From Prasinococcaceae sp. CCMP 1430 (taxonomy: Eukaryota; Prasinodermophyta; Palmophyllophyceae; Prasinococcales; Prasinococcaceae), in assembly GCA_013416795.1 (NCBI GenBank), contig RQSC01001202.1, positions 184,716 to 218,368 of the forward strand: 33,653 nucleotides of DNA, in the 5' to 3' direction. The translations under genes and the position numbers were made by a program. Positions 6,750-15,312 of the stretch are shown here, piece after piece. Numbering within the stretch: the first letter of the stretch is position 1; each line of letters begins with the position of its first letter. Under the pieces are notes generated by a model, which made no database searches, had not been told where the DNA came from, and worked only from the letters and a program-made list of their open reading frames with translations.

Positions 6750-9309
6750 GACTGGAGTGTGCGGATTGCGCTGCGCGAGAGAGTGCCGCGCGCGCGCGCT
6801 GGGACTTGTGTGGCTCCACCGCGTTCAGCAGCGCGCCCACGCGTGCGACGAGCTCGCTCTCGGCCGGTGCGCCGCGCGCTGCGTAGGTGCGCGAAGGATC
6901 GCCGTTCTCCGAGTCATCTCCGGCGACGAGCTCGGCGATCGCGGTTTTGTTGCTCAGGTCGAACCAGCCCGAGAGGGCGCACACGTCGCTCGCGCGCAGC
7001 CCCGCCGGGACGACCACGGGTGGGACCTGCTTTTGACCGCCACCGCCACTCTTGCCGCCCGCCCGCAGCAGCGCGCTCCAGCGCGCGGCGCAGTCGCCCG
7101 GAGACCTAGCGAGGTCGTCGCGCTTGCCCAACCCGGCCGCAAGTGGCGTCCCGATCGCGGTCTCGAAGGAGACCTCCCATCCACGCGCCCATCCCGCTTG
7201 AGGAGATGACCTGGGCATCGATTTTGCCCTCGTCGGGCGGGGGCACAGACCATACTCGTACGCCACTTCCTCGCGCTTGCCGGGTGTCCGGGTCCCGAGC
7301 GGTGCGACGCGGCCGGTAGGCTCGCACGGCTCGCACTTGGCGCCGTCTATTGCCAGGGGCGTGCCCAGCTGGTCGTGGAAACCCAGAGCGGCGCGGCGCG
7401 TGGACAGTACGCAGTACGGCGTGGCACAATCAAGCGGCCAGGAGGCACAGCGGATGTGTCGCACGATGACCTCACCAGGTGACAGGGCCGCCGCAGCGAG
7501 CGTCAGCTTCTCGCTGTTCGCGCCGTGAGTAAGGCTGAAAGCGTCGTCCCCGGCGGCGAGACGGCTTCGGCGCTCCACGACGCGCGCAGCCGCCTTCGGG
7601 GGCAGCTCCGCGCGCGCGCGCGCAGCAGCAGCGCGCTCCCGCGCGGCGGTCACGCCCGCCAGCACTTTCCCGTCGAGGCATTGAGGCGCGGATGCAGCCG
7701 CCGCCGTGCGGACGAGCGCGCGCGTGCGCCGTAGCATGCGCAGCCCCGCACCCCGCCCCGCCATGGAGAACCTGTCGTTCAAACCTCCCCACGAGAAGTC
7801 ACCGAACGTGTAGAAGTCCGCGTCGCTCAGGTCACGCACGCCCGGCATTGCCACCTCTGCGCCCGCGCGAGACAGCAGTCTCTCCCAGGCGACTTCAGAG
7901 CCAAGATCGCCGGCGTCGGCGTCGCTGACGCTCGTCTTCGCATGGGCGGAGGAGTCCCGGCCCTTCGCGTCGGGCGTCCTCACCGCGACCGGTGCAGTCC
8001 AGAGCCCATCGACACGGGTGCGCACAATTGCATCGAAGCGCACAGCAGTGTGCTCAGGCCTGCGCACACCTGCGGTAGCGGGATGGGAGTGCGCGCTCGC
8101 CCGGCGCTCGTACTCCTCGATCATGAACGCGCACGCGTCGTGCAGACGGAGGTATGCCAGCACGCCGTCGAGCCCGCCTGCCCCAAGGTTGCGGTTCCGC
8201 TGCGAAGGCACCACAGTCGAGGCCGCCGCTGCGGCCTCGGCGACGGGCACAAACGGCGACTCGTCGGCCTCAGCGGTGCGATTCGCGCAGCAGGATGGTT
8301 CTCCCTTCACCTTTGGCTGGCATTGCACCGCGCTGTGCCCTGCGCGCGGGCGGCGACGAGCGCTCAGGGCATCAATGAGGGCTGTATCGCCCTGCGTGGG
8401 CATGAAGACGCCGCCAATGTCTAGGTCAAAGCCGGCGAAAGGGCCGCACCGCCCGCACGCGTTGCCAGCAAGGCCGGCAGCGAAGCGCGCGATGAGCTCA
8501 AGCTCGGCGGAATCCTGCGTAAGGTACGACGCGACGAAAAGTACCACGCGCAGCCTCGATGGCGCCTCGGCCGCCGCAAGGCGCGCAAGCAGGTTGCGCG
8601 CGAGCGCTGGGGCCACCAGTGGCGTGTGCCGCGCCTCGCCGACGGCGCACAGCGCCAGCAACGACTCCCCGGACGATGACGCTGCCGCCGCAGTCTTGTT
8701 TGTAGACCCCCCTTCTACGTCGCTGCAAGCCTGAGTGCTGCCAGCGGCGGTGACAGGGAGTCCATCTGCACAAGTGTCCTCGCAAAAGGCGTCGTTTGCC
8801 GCGCGCAGCGCTGCGCGCGACGCAGCGAATCGCCTCTTTGCGTCGTCGGCTCGCGTGGCGCTGCCATTGCTGCCACCGAAGTCGCCACCTCCTGCGCGCT
8901 TGCCACCTTGCTCCTGAGCGCCCGCCAGGCCAGCATGCCTCGCGTATGTCCTCCTAAGTACCCGGTCGCGCACGCCACGTGCAGAATGGTCCTGGTCGTT
9001 GCGCCACTGCACGCCCTCGCCGCGCGCGAGCAGGGCGCCAGCGGCGTGCGCGAAGACGACGGCGGAAGCAAAAGTGCGCGCGGGCGCTAACACCCGCCTG
9101 CAGAGGCTGCGCTCGGCGCACCCGGCCGCGCCCAGCGCCGCTGCGAGAAGCACGAGCAGCCGCGCGCACGGGCGGGGCGGGGCAGAGAAGCGGCGAAGAG
9201 GCAATGGAGCCGCGCGCGGTGGGAGCCGGGCGCGCATGCCCGCGACGCTGCGGGCGCGCAGTCTGGCGCCGCACGCTGGTGGTCGGGGCGCGCAAAGCCA
9301 TGCCGCCAT
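6745..9309 (-). CDS. Large secretory-pathway glycosyltransferase-like protein
   Basis: One uninterrupted frame gives 854 aa from the ATG at 9309. A downstream ATG at 9237 would also retain the anchor. A basic N-terminus leads into a short hydrophobic stretch (ARLLVLLAAALGAAGC), consistent with a type II anchor or signal peptide. The central region has FDAIVRTRVDGLW (around residues 428-440) and FSWGGLNDRFSMAGR (around 505-520). The R-x-R/D-x-D-type motif and the later NDRF motif resemble algal and plant putative glycosyltransferases that read a nucleotide-sugar-binding R-R-D strand. Many Cys residues suit a luminal protein. Exact donor and acceptor are unknown. The class call rests on these motifs only, so it is tentative. 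The long low-complexity Ala/Arg/Ser stretches are usual for this genome. Confidence 0.6.
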   Translation of the reverse strand: MAAWLCAPRPPACGARLRARSVAGMRARLPPRAAPLPLRRFSAPPRPCARLLVLLAAALGAAGCAERSLCRRVLAPARTFASAVVFAHAAGALLARGEGVQWRNDQDHSARGVRDRVLRRTYARHAGLAGAQEQGGKRAGGGDFGGSNGSATRADDAKRRFAASRAALRAANDAFCEDTCADGLPVTAAGSTQACSDVEGGSTNKTAAAASSSGESLLALCAVGEARHTPLVAPALARNLLARLAAAEAPSRLRVVLFVASYLTQDSAELELIARFAAGLAGNACGRCGPFAGFDLDIGGVFMPTQGDTALIDALSARRRPRAGHSAVQCQPKVKGEPSCCANRTAEADESPFVPVAEAAAAASTVVPSQRNRNLGAGGLDGVLAYLRLHDACAFMIEEYERRASAHSHPATAGVRRPEHTAVRFDAIVRTRVDGLWTAPVAVRTPDAKGRDSSAHAKTSVSDADAGDLGSEVAWERLLSRAGAEVAMPGVRDLSDADFYTFGDFSWGGLNDRFSMAGRGAGLRMLRRTRALVRTAAAASAPQCLDGKVLAGVTAARERAAAARARAELPPKAAARVVERRSRLAAGDDAFSLTHGANSEKLTLAAAALSPGEVIVRHIRCASWPLDCATPYCVLSTRRAALGFHDQLGTPLAIDGAKCEPCEPTGRVAPLGTRTPGKREEVAYEYGLCPRPTRAKSMPRSSPQAGWARGWEVSFETAIGTPLAAGLGKRDDLARSPGDCAARWSALLRAGGKSGGGGQKQVPPVVVPAGLRASDVCALSGWFDLSNKTAIAELVAGDDSENGDPSRTYAARGAPAESELVARVGALLNAVEPHKSQRARAALSRAAQSAHSSR

Positions 9310-9534
9310 GCTTATTTGAGGGCAGCAGGGGGTGGAAGCTAAGGCGCACGAGCTGATGCCCCCCAGCACACCGCGTGGCACGCACGCGGTAGATCGCGCG
9401 CGCGCGCGGGTGCACCGGCGCCTACTGCACGTGCACACGCTCGCGCACTGAGGCAAGCGCGCACGCGTGCGCGACCGCGCCCCTGCTTTCACTCACTCAG
9501 AGAATGTATGGTACACATGCAGGCAACCGCGCGG
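9310..9534. other. Intergenic region between cyclin and glycosyltransferase-like genes
   Basis: These 225 bases lie upstream of the glycosyltransferase-like start and downstream of the cyclin stop, both on the minus strand. The segment is CA/CG-rich around 9370-9470, with no supported gene. An upstream in-frame ATG-less extension of the glycosyltransferase frame runs through it. Confidence 0.4.
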
Positions 9535-11108
9535 CTATCGAGCGCGCATGCCCGACAGGGACATCTGCGCCTGCGCAGCCGCGGCGGTGATGAAGCCGGC
9601 TGGCATTGGCTTGCCCGCCTCACGGGCGGCCGTCTATGTGCACGCGCGCACACGCGAACATTCGGAAGCGCCCGCACGCGCGCGTCCGCGCATGCGTCAG
9701 CACGCGCACGGGCGTGCGCTTGAAGAGCATCGAAGCTCGCGCCAATAGCACGGACGTGCGCACCACATCACGGCGCGCCACGCAAACGCACCTCCTCGTA
9801 GACGTCCAGAAGCTGGTGCGCCACCTCGTCGATAACCTCCGGCGTGAGGCGCCCCTCGTGCTCGCTTCCCAGCGCCTCGTACCACCGCGCGGGCGCCTGC
9901 GCCGCATAGCGTTCGCGCGGGGCCTGCGCGAGTGCGCGAACGCGAGTGCGTGGGATGCCGCGCGTGTGTACGCACGCGTGAGTGTGCGTTCACATGCCTG
10001 GCGCGCGCGATTATGCACGCACGTGCGCCGCTCCGTGCGCCCCTTGCGCTTGCTGGCGCGCACACGCGAGCCCCAAGCGGCCCACCCCACAACACATTGA
10101 CACGCCAACACACGCACGCACGCACCTTGGTGGGTATGTCTATCCCCAGCAGCCTGGCGGCGAGCTCGACCGAGGCCACGGCGATGGCGCGCGGCGCGAA
10201 TTGCACGAGCGCCAGCGTGTGCATCGAGTCGCCGAGGAGGCGCCAAGAGAGGCCGCCGAGCCGCTCGCGTTCCTCGGCAGGGTACTTCAAGCCCGCGGCG
10301 GACATGACGGCGCGCACGTGCGCGAGCGCGGGCACGATGTGCTTGTACGGGTGAGGGGCGTCCAGGTCGTAGCCAATGTTGGACAGCACGGTGCGCTCGA
10401 TGCGCAGGACGGCCTCCTTCTCCTTCTCGTATCTGCGTGGGTACGTGCGCGGGCACGTGCCCGAGCGCGTGCGTGCGGATGCGCGCGACCGCGCGCGCAC
10501 GCGCGAACGCGCGCGTGTGTGTGCGACGTCACATGTGAGCGCGCGCGCGCGCGTGGCGTTCGCGCGCTGCGCATGCGCGCGTGCTATGCGCGCGCGCGCG
10601 CGCTGCCGTACCTGGCGGGGTCGTACGACGGCGACTCCATGTCGAACTGCGCGGCCAGCGACGGCACCGCGCGGTGGCGGATGCGCATGCACACCTTGAC
10701 GACGTCGCGCAGCGGCCGCGGCTCCTCCTCCACCTTGCACGCGATGTACAGGCAGGTGGTCGCCACGAGCAGGTTCGGCAGCGCGCGGTCGCGCACGCTC
10801 TGGAAGAGGTAGAAGCGGTTCACGAAGGCGGCGGCGGTCATTGCGGGGCTGCGCGAGCAGTCGAGCATCTTGGCGGCCTGCGCAGGCGTGGCGCCGCGGA
10901 CGCGCTCTCGCGTGAGCACGCGTGCACAGGCGGCCACACACGCACGCACGCGAGCGCGCGAGCGCCTTCGACGCACCTCAGCGATGAGCTGCGTGCACTC
11001 CCGCCGCGCCTTGACCTCCTCCGCGAACGGCACGCCGTCCTCGCGCGACATTGTCACCTCCGTGAGCTCCGCGAGGCTCCACAGCCAGTAGTCCCTGCTC
11101 CCCGGCAT
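9535..11108 (-). CDS. Cyclin K/T-type transcriptional cyclin, five exons
   Basis: Exons 11108-10977, 10877-10612, 10432-10126, 9923-9792 and 9633-9535 join in consistent phase to 311 aa. Introns are 99, 179, 202 and 158 nt, mostly with GTGCGT donors. The first cyclin box includes FVNRFYLFQS, ATTCLYIACKVEEEPRPLRD and VLRIERTVLSNIGYDL. The second includes HPYKHIVPAL, LGDSMHTLALVQFAP, IAVASVELAARLLGIDI and WYEAL followed by DEVAHQLLDVYEE. This order and wording match cyclin K and cyclin T, partners of CDK12/13 or CDK9 that phosphorylate the RNA polymerase II C-terminal domain in the nucleus. The protein lacks the long C-terminal tail of animal cyclin K/T. The last exon is supported by an in-frame CATAG acceptor and the stop at 9535. 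An alternative CAG acceptor at exon 4 would remove nine residues. Confidence 0.85.
10878..10976 (-). other. Cyclin intron 1, 99 nt, in-frame and stop-free
   Basis: The donor is GAG|GTGCGT and the acceptor GCGCAG|GCC. The length is a multiple of three and no stop codon occurs in the reading frame, so retention would insert 33 Arg/Ala/Val-rich residues into the first cyclin box. Cyclin homology runs straight from LIAE to AAKM, supporting removal. Confidence 0.8.
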
Positions 11109-11195
11109 GCCCGGCGCGCCGTACGCCGCGCGCGCGCCGTCCGAGGGCGACGACGACGGGATCTGTGGAGGTGGCGGCGGAGGGGGCGGAGGAGG
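11109..11195. promoter_or_regulatory. 87-bp bidirectional promoter region between cyclin and E(z) genes
   Basis: Only 87 bases separate the two divergent start codons. Any promoter elements and both 5' UTRs must fit here or overlap the neighbouring coding sequence. The segment is GC-rich with a GGAGGTGGCGGCGGAGGGGG purine-rich stretch and no TATA box. Confidence 0.6.
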
Positions 11196-13697
11196 ATGGG
11201 CGAGCGGCCGGCGGCGGTGAGCACGCAGGACGCGGCCGCGGACGGGGACGTGCTCACGGTGCAGCGCGTCCGAATATGGATTCGCGAATTCGACGCCGAC
11301 GCTGGCCGCCTCGCCATGAAGGCCGAGGTGGTCGAGCGCAACAACCTGCGGGCGGCCGCGCACGTTAGCGAGGTGGAGCGGTCGTGCCGGGCGAGGCCGG
11401 GCGAAACGGAGGGCGTGCGCGCGACCGCCTCCTTCAAGGCGTTCGGCCAGCCGTCGGTCGACGCCATCATGTCAGCGGTGGAAGACGCCGGCGGCGAGCC
11501 ATCCGCCGTCCTCGACGCGGGCGCTGGCGCGGATGCCCCCGCCCGCCACCAGCGCCACCACCGATCGCGCGCGCTGTGGGATGCGATCACCAGTGATCGC
11601 TCGGACGGCGACGCGCTGGCGTGGTACGACGGGCACGTCACCGCGGTGCGCATGCACGGCCAGGACAGCTTTCGGGCGATAGCGCCCGCGCCCATCGGGA
11701 TCGGACGCGGCAAGCGCACGGTCGGAGGCGGCAACGCACAGGCCGCCACTGCCGCACACGTCGGAGGAACCTCGCAGCAGCAGAACACGTACGCCGATGC
11801 CGGTGGCCAGCAGAATGGGGCGCGGCGCGACGAGCAGCAGGACCGGCCGCAGCACGCCCCTGCATTCGAGCCCGAGCAGCTGCCTGCGTACCACCAGTGG
11901 ACCTCCTGCCGCGGGAACGTGTGGGCGAATGAGACCGAGGAGTTGCAGTTCGTGCCGTACCTGGACGAGGACCAGGAGATCAGCGACAAGTTCTTCGAGT
12001 TGCACTCGCGCACGACTTCAGACGTTCCCGATGTGCGGCTTCGCGAGCTGGCGATCGGACTGCTCGAGCGCGTCGAGAGAGAATATGGATTTGGGGAGGT
12101 GGACAAGGTGGAGGCGCTCGTAGCTCATCTCAACACCATCATCAAGATGGGCGCGGGTGGAGATCCCTGGATCACCAAGGAGTGGTACGAGCGCTACTTG
12201 TCCGAGCGGGATAACCCGAGCTTGTCCCGCATGCGCTGGATGAAGGACGCTTTGCGCCCTCAAAAGCGCCTGGGCGCGGGCGCGGACGGGGGCGCTGGCA
12301 CGCGTGACGGCGGCGGCTACGGCGGGAGCGGCGCAAATGAGCAGCCGCCCGCGTGGAGTGCCTTTCGCGGCATATTTTGCAGGCGTTGCTTCACCTATGG
12401 ATGCGCGATGGGTCACGCGCTGCCACAACCCGTGCGGCTCGATGCAGAGGACGCCGTTGGTGCGGATGCGCAGCGGGGGCAGGCGAGGCAGAAGAGGTCG
12501 GCCCGCTCGCCGCCTCCGAAGGTCAAAAAGACGAAGGGCAGCAAGAGCTCAAAATTGCAGTCGAACGGTGCTGCCACCGAGCGTCTGATGAGCGGCTCGG
12601 AGGTGCTCGATGCGCTGCCCGACGCGGTGCTTTCGCGTATGCACATGCTGGTGGACGCCGGGGACTACGCCACCATGGCAGGCATGCTCGGAGACGATGT
12701 CAGTGCGGAACACCTGGAGAGGGTCTGTCGCAGCCGCGGCGTCGGCTGGCCCAAGGGGGGCGCTGGCGACGGCGAGGGCGACGGAAAGGGGAGAAACAAT
12801 GCAGGCGGCGGCAACACGTTCCGACCGGCCAAGCGGCGGCGGCTTTACGGCCGCCCTAAGGACAACCGCAACAAGGTGAAGCCCGGCCACGACAATCGGC
12901 TGCATGCCAACGCCATGAAGCTCATGCACGGCGACACCGCCGCCGAGGACGATGCGCCGACGGCCGTGCATGCGTACGTGCCTTGCAATTGCGAGGGCCC
13001 GTGCAACGACACCACCTGCAGCTGCATCCGCAACAAGACTTTCTGCGAGCAATTCTGCGCGTGCCCTCCTGACTGCCCGCATCGCTTTCAGGGCTGCCGC
13101 TGCAAGAAGGGCCAGTGCCGCACGCGCGCGTGCGCGTGCTTCCGAATGAACCGCGAGTGCGTGTTCGGCCTTTGCAAGTGCGCGGATGACGCGCCGGGCG
13201 GCGGGGAGTGCATGGAGCCCAGCTGCTGCAACATGTCCATACAGCTTGGGCTGCACAAGAGGGTTCTGGTCAGCCCCTCTGATGTTCACGGCTGGGGGCT
13301 CTTCGCGCGGGACGCGATACCCAAGGGTGCATTCATAATCGAGTACAAGGGCGAGGCGATGTCGCAGGAGGAAGCGGAGCGTCGCGGCACGCTGCACGAC
13401 GCGCGGCGCTGCACGTTCCTTTTCGAGGTCAACCAGGATGTGTGCCTCGACGCCAAGCGGCGCGGAAACAAGGCAAAGTATATCAACCACCACGAGGACA
13501 ACAACTGCTGCGCGCGCATCATGACAGTCAGGGGCGACCACAGGATTGGCATCTTCGCAGCCGCGGACATTGCCCCTGGCGACGAGCTCTTCTTTGACTA
13601 CAACTTTCAGAACGATGCGGCGATGGTACACGAGCTGGGCGGCCTCAACGACAGCGACGAGGATGACCACGCCGACGGCACGTCGTCGCAAGAGTGA
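11196..13697 (+). CDS. E(z)-type histone H3K27 methyltransferase (PRC2 catalytic subunit)
   Basis: One intron-free frame encodes 833 aa. The N-terminal half has EVVERNN and the segment FVPYLDEDQEISDKFFEL, comparable to the EZH2 region around NIPYMGDE. FCRRCFTYGCAMGHAL (residues about 394-409) matches the conserved FCRRCFKYDC segment of EZH2. A basic stretch with KKTKGSK precedes a Cys-rich CXC domain (about 597-680; CNCEGPC, FCEQFCACPPDC, GCRCKKGQC). The SET domain (about 686-806) has HGWGLFARD, YKGEA, NHHEDNNC (from 764), GDHRIGIF and ELFFDYNF (797-804). This order is diagnostic of the PRC2 catalytic subunit, which trimethylates H3K27 in the nucleus. The usual NHS of the SAM-binding knot is NHH here. 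An acidic tail ends the protein. The ATG at 11196 was chosen because upstream sequence in this frame is antisense to the cyclin. Confidence 0.93.
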   Translation: MGERPAAVSTQDAAADGDVLTVQRVRIWIREFDADAGRLAMKAEVVERNNLRAAAHVSEVERSCRARPGETEGVRATASFKAFGQPSVDAIMSAVEDAGGEPSAVLDAGAGADAPARHQRHHRSRALWDAITSDRSDGDALAWYDGHVTAVRMHGQDSFRAIAPAPIGIGRGKRTVGGGNAQAATAAHVGGTSQQQNTYADAGGQQNGARRDEQQDRPQHAPAFEPEQLPAYHQWTSCRGNVWANETEELQFVPYLDEDQEISDKFFELHSRTTSDVPDVRLRELAIGLLERVEREYGFGEVDKVEALVAHLNTIIKMGAGGDPWITKEWYERYLSERDNPSLSRMRWMKDALRPQKRLGAGADGGAGTRDGGGYGGSGANEQPPAWSAFRGIFCRRCFTYGCAMGHALPQPVRLDAEDAVGADAQRGQARQKRSARSPPPKVKKTKGSKSSKLQSNGAATERLMSGSEVLDALPDAVLSRMHMLVDAGDYATMAGMLGDDVSAEHLERVCRSRGVGWPKGGAGDGEGDGKGRNNAGGGNTFRPAKRRRLYGRPKDNRNKVKPGHDNRLHANAMKLMHGDTAAEDDAPTAVHAYVPCNCEGPCNDTTCSCIRNKTFCEQFCACPPDCPHRFQGCRCKKGQCRTRACACFRMNRECVFGLCKCADDAPGGGECMEPSCCNMSIQLGLHKRVLVSPSDVHGWGLFARDAIPKGAFIIEYKGEAMSQEEAERRGTLHDARRCTFLFEVNQDVCLDAKRRGNKAKYINHHEDNNCCARIMTVRGDHRIGIFAAADIAPGDELFFDYNFQNDAAMVHELGGLNDSDEDDHADGTSSQE

Positions 13698-13715
13698 CGC
13701 GGTAATATGAAATGC

Positions 13716-14915
13716 TCAGCGGTTATCATGCTCACCTGCGGGCCGCGTGTGCACTTTGCTGCCGCCTTCTTCCTGCGGAGAGCCGCTAGTGCGAGTTTCG
13801 GGTTCGGCGCCCTCCTCGTGCGCTTGTGGCCGCGCTCGTTCGGGAGGTTGCCAATCCCAAACGTCGGGCCACAGGCCGAGCCGCAACCTCACGAACTTGA
13901 GCGCCAGGTCCACCGACTTGGGCTGACCGTAGATTGTCAGCGGTCTTTTTCCGCGCCGCTTTCTGGGCCACGACTGCGCGCTGGCGGCCTCCGGCACGCA
14001 CTCCTCCCACACGACATCGTCGCGCGCGCCGAGATGCGACGCCACGCCGACGCCCTGGCACACCTCACGCAGCGCCCCGTGGTGCTGCAACTGCCTCACG
14101 TGCTGTGGGCGCGGGTGCGTGTCAGCCGCGCGAGCGCGAGCGCTACAGAAGCGCCAGCGCCCATGCGCTGTCCAGAACCATAGCGTGCGTGCGCGCTAGC
14201 GCGGACCTTCTCGGGCACGTAGACCGTCCTGGAGTGTCCCTCGTACCTCGCCGTGAGGCGGCGGATGTGCACGGTTGCGGCCGCGAGCGCGCCGTGCGTG
14301 GCGCCTTGCACGCGCACAGCGCGCGTGGTGGGCCGCGCGCGCCTCCCACGATTCTTGCGTGGCCTGGGCGGTGGCGGTGCCACCGTCACGGCAACGCCGT
14401 GGCGGCGCTCCACTCTGCAGCAGGCGCGAGCGGCGAGGCCGTCAGTCGCACAAACGGCGCGCGCGCGAGCGCATCTGCGCTCGTGAGTGCGGATGAGCTG
14501 CCTCGCACACGCACCGATTGAGATTGCGCCGCTTCACGCCGATGAGCGTCGGCAGGCCCTTGGTGGGCACGCGCAACTCGTCGCTGAGCGCATAGCGTCG
14601 CGAAGACACATGTGGCTGCTCACCGGTGGCTGTTGCTGCCTGGGTGGCGGGCCCGGCGCCATCCCCGCGGTAGGCCCTCTCGTCGCCGCCCTCGTCGCCG
14701 CAGGAGGCGAGGGGCGGGGCTCCCGCGACGTGGGCCTGCTCGACGCGCCCAGGGTGCACCCCATTCCACGCGTCCTCTTTCGCACGTGTCGCGCCCGCGT
14801 GCGCTTCACCTTCCCTTCCTTCTCCCCCTCGCCCGCCCCCCTCCGCCGCGCCGGCCCCTGTCAGCGCCGGCGCCCGCCCGCGGCGCGAGGCGGCGCGCGC
14901 CGCGCGCGCGAGCAT
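13716..14915 (-). CDS. KH-domain RNA-binding protein, three exons
   Basis: Exons 14915-14515, 14414-14207 and 14102-13716 join in phase to 331 aa, with introns of 100 and 104 nt. The spliced product has a clear KH fold. It reads LRVPTKGLPTLIGVKRRNL, with a GVKR loop in place of the GxxG, then a proline/Arg linker, then VQGATHGALAAATVHIRRL. The third exon contains a second, degenerate KH-like unit with a GKRPLTIYGQPKSV strand and LALKFVRLRL helix but no GxxG loop. This indicates a single-stranded RNA-binding protein; targets are unknown. The start is uncertain: the ATG at 14915 gives 331 aa, while one at 15224 in the same frame adds 103 residues across G/C runs and an A-run. The stop lies 18 nt from the E(z) stop on the other strand. 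Confidence 0.75.
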
Positions 14916-14989
14916 TCCCCTCGGCACACCCTCCCTGCCGCCCGTGGCCCCGCCTTCGCCCCCGACCCCTCCCCTCAGGCCAGCGAGGG

Positions 14990-15035
14990 GAGGTGGGTTG
15001 GGTTGGGGGGGAAGGGGGGGGGGGAGAGGACGGGG
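14990..15035. repeat. G-rich tract (GGGTTGGG and G12 run)
   Basis: The plus strand carries several runs of three or more G, ending in GGGGGGAAGGGGGGGGGGGG. On this strand it meets the simple pattern for a G-quadruplex. It is the upstream region of the KH gene, or would be coding if the KH gene starts at 15224. Confidence 0.7.
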
Positions 15036-15149
15036 GCGCGCGCGCGCTGTGGTGCAGCTCCCCTGCCTCGCTCCGGTGCAGCTCCCGCCCTGCGCGCAGC
15101 CTAGCGCAGCGCCAGCGGCCGCAGCGCCAGGCAGTTGCAATTGCAGTGA

Positions 15150-15200
15150 GTTTTGCAGACCCTTTTTGTATAGAGGAATGTGGTGGCAACCAAAAAAAAA
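15150..15200. other. AT-rich island upstream of the KH gene
   Basis: About 50 bases (TGCAGACCCTTTTTGTATAG, then a run of nine A) stand out from the GC-rich surroundings. It lies between the KH gene and the helical-repeat gene, both minus-strand. It could be promoter sequence for the KH gene or part of a small insertion. Confidence 0.5.
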
Positions 15201-15312
15201 CGCAACCACGCCGCTGCTGGCCATGCGCTGCGACCCCCCTCGATGCGCGCCTGGGGGGGAAGAGGGCTCTTACTGTACCATCCGATGGTGCGCTTCGCGC
15301 GCGCGCACGCCC

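Noticed and set aside
10581-11195. In-frame upstream extension of the E(z) methyltransferase
   Set aside because: It is antisense to cyclin exons, crosses cyclin introns and resembles no E(z) N-terminus. The ATG at 11196 is the first sensible start.
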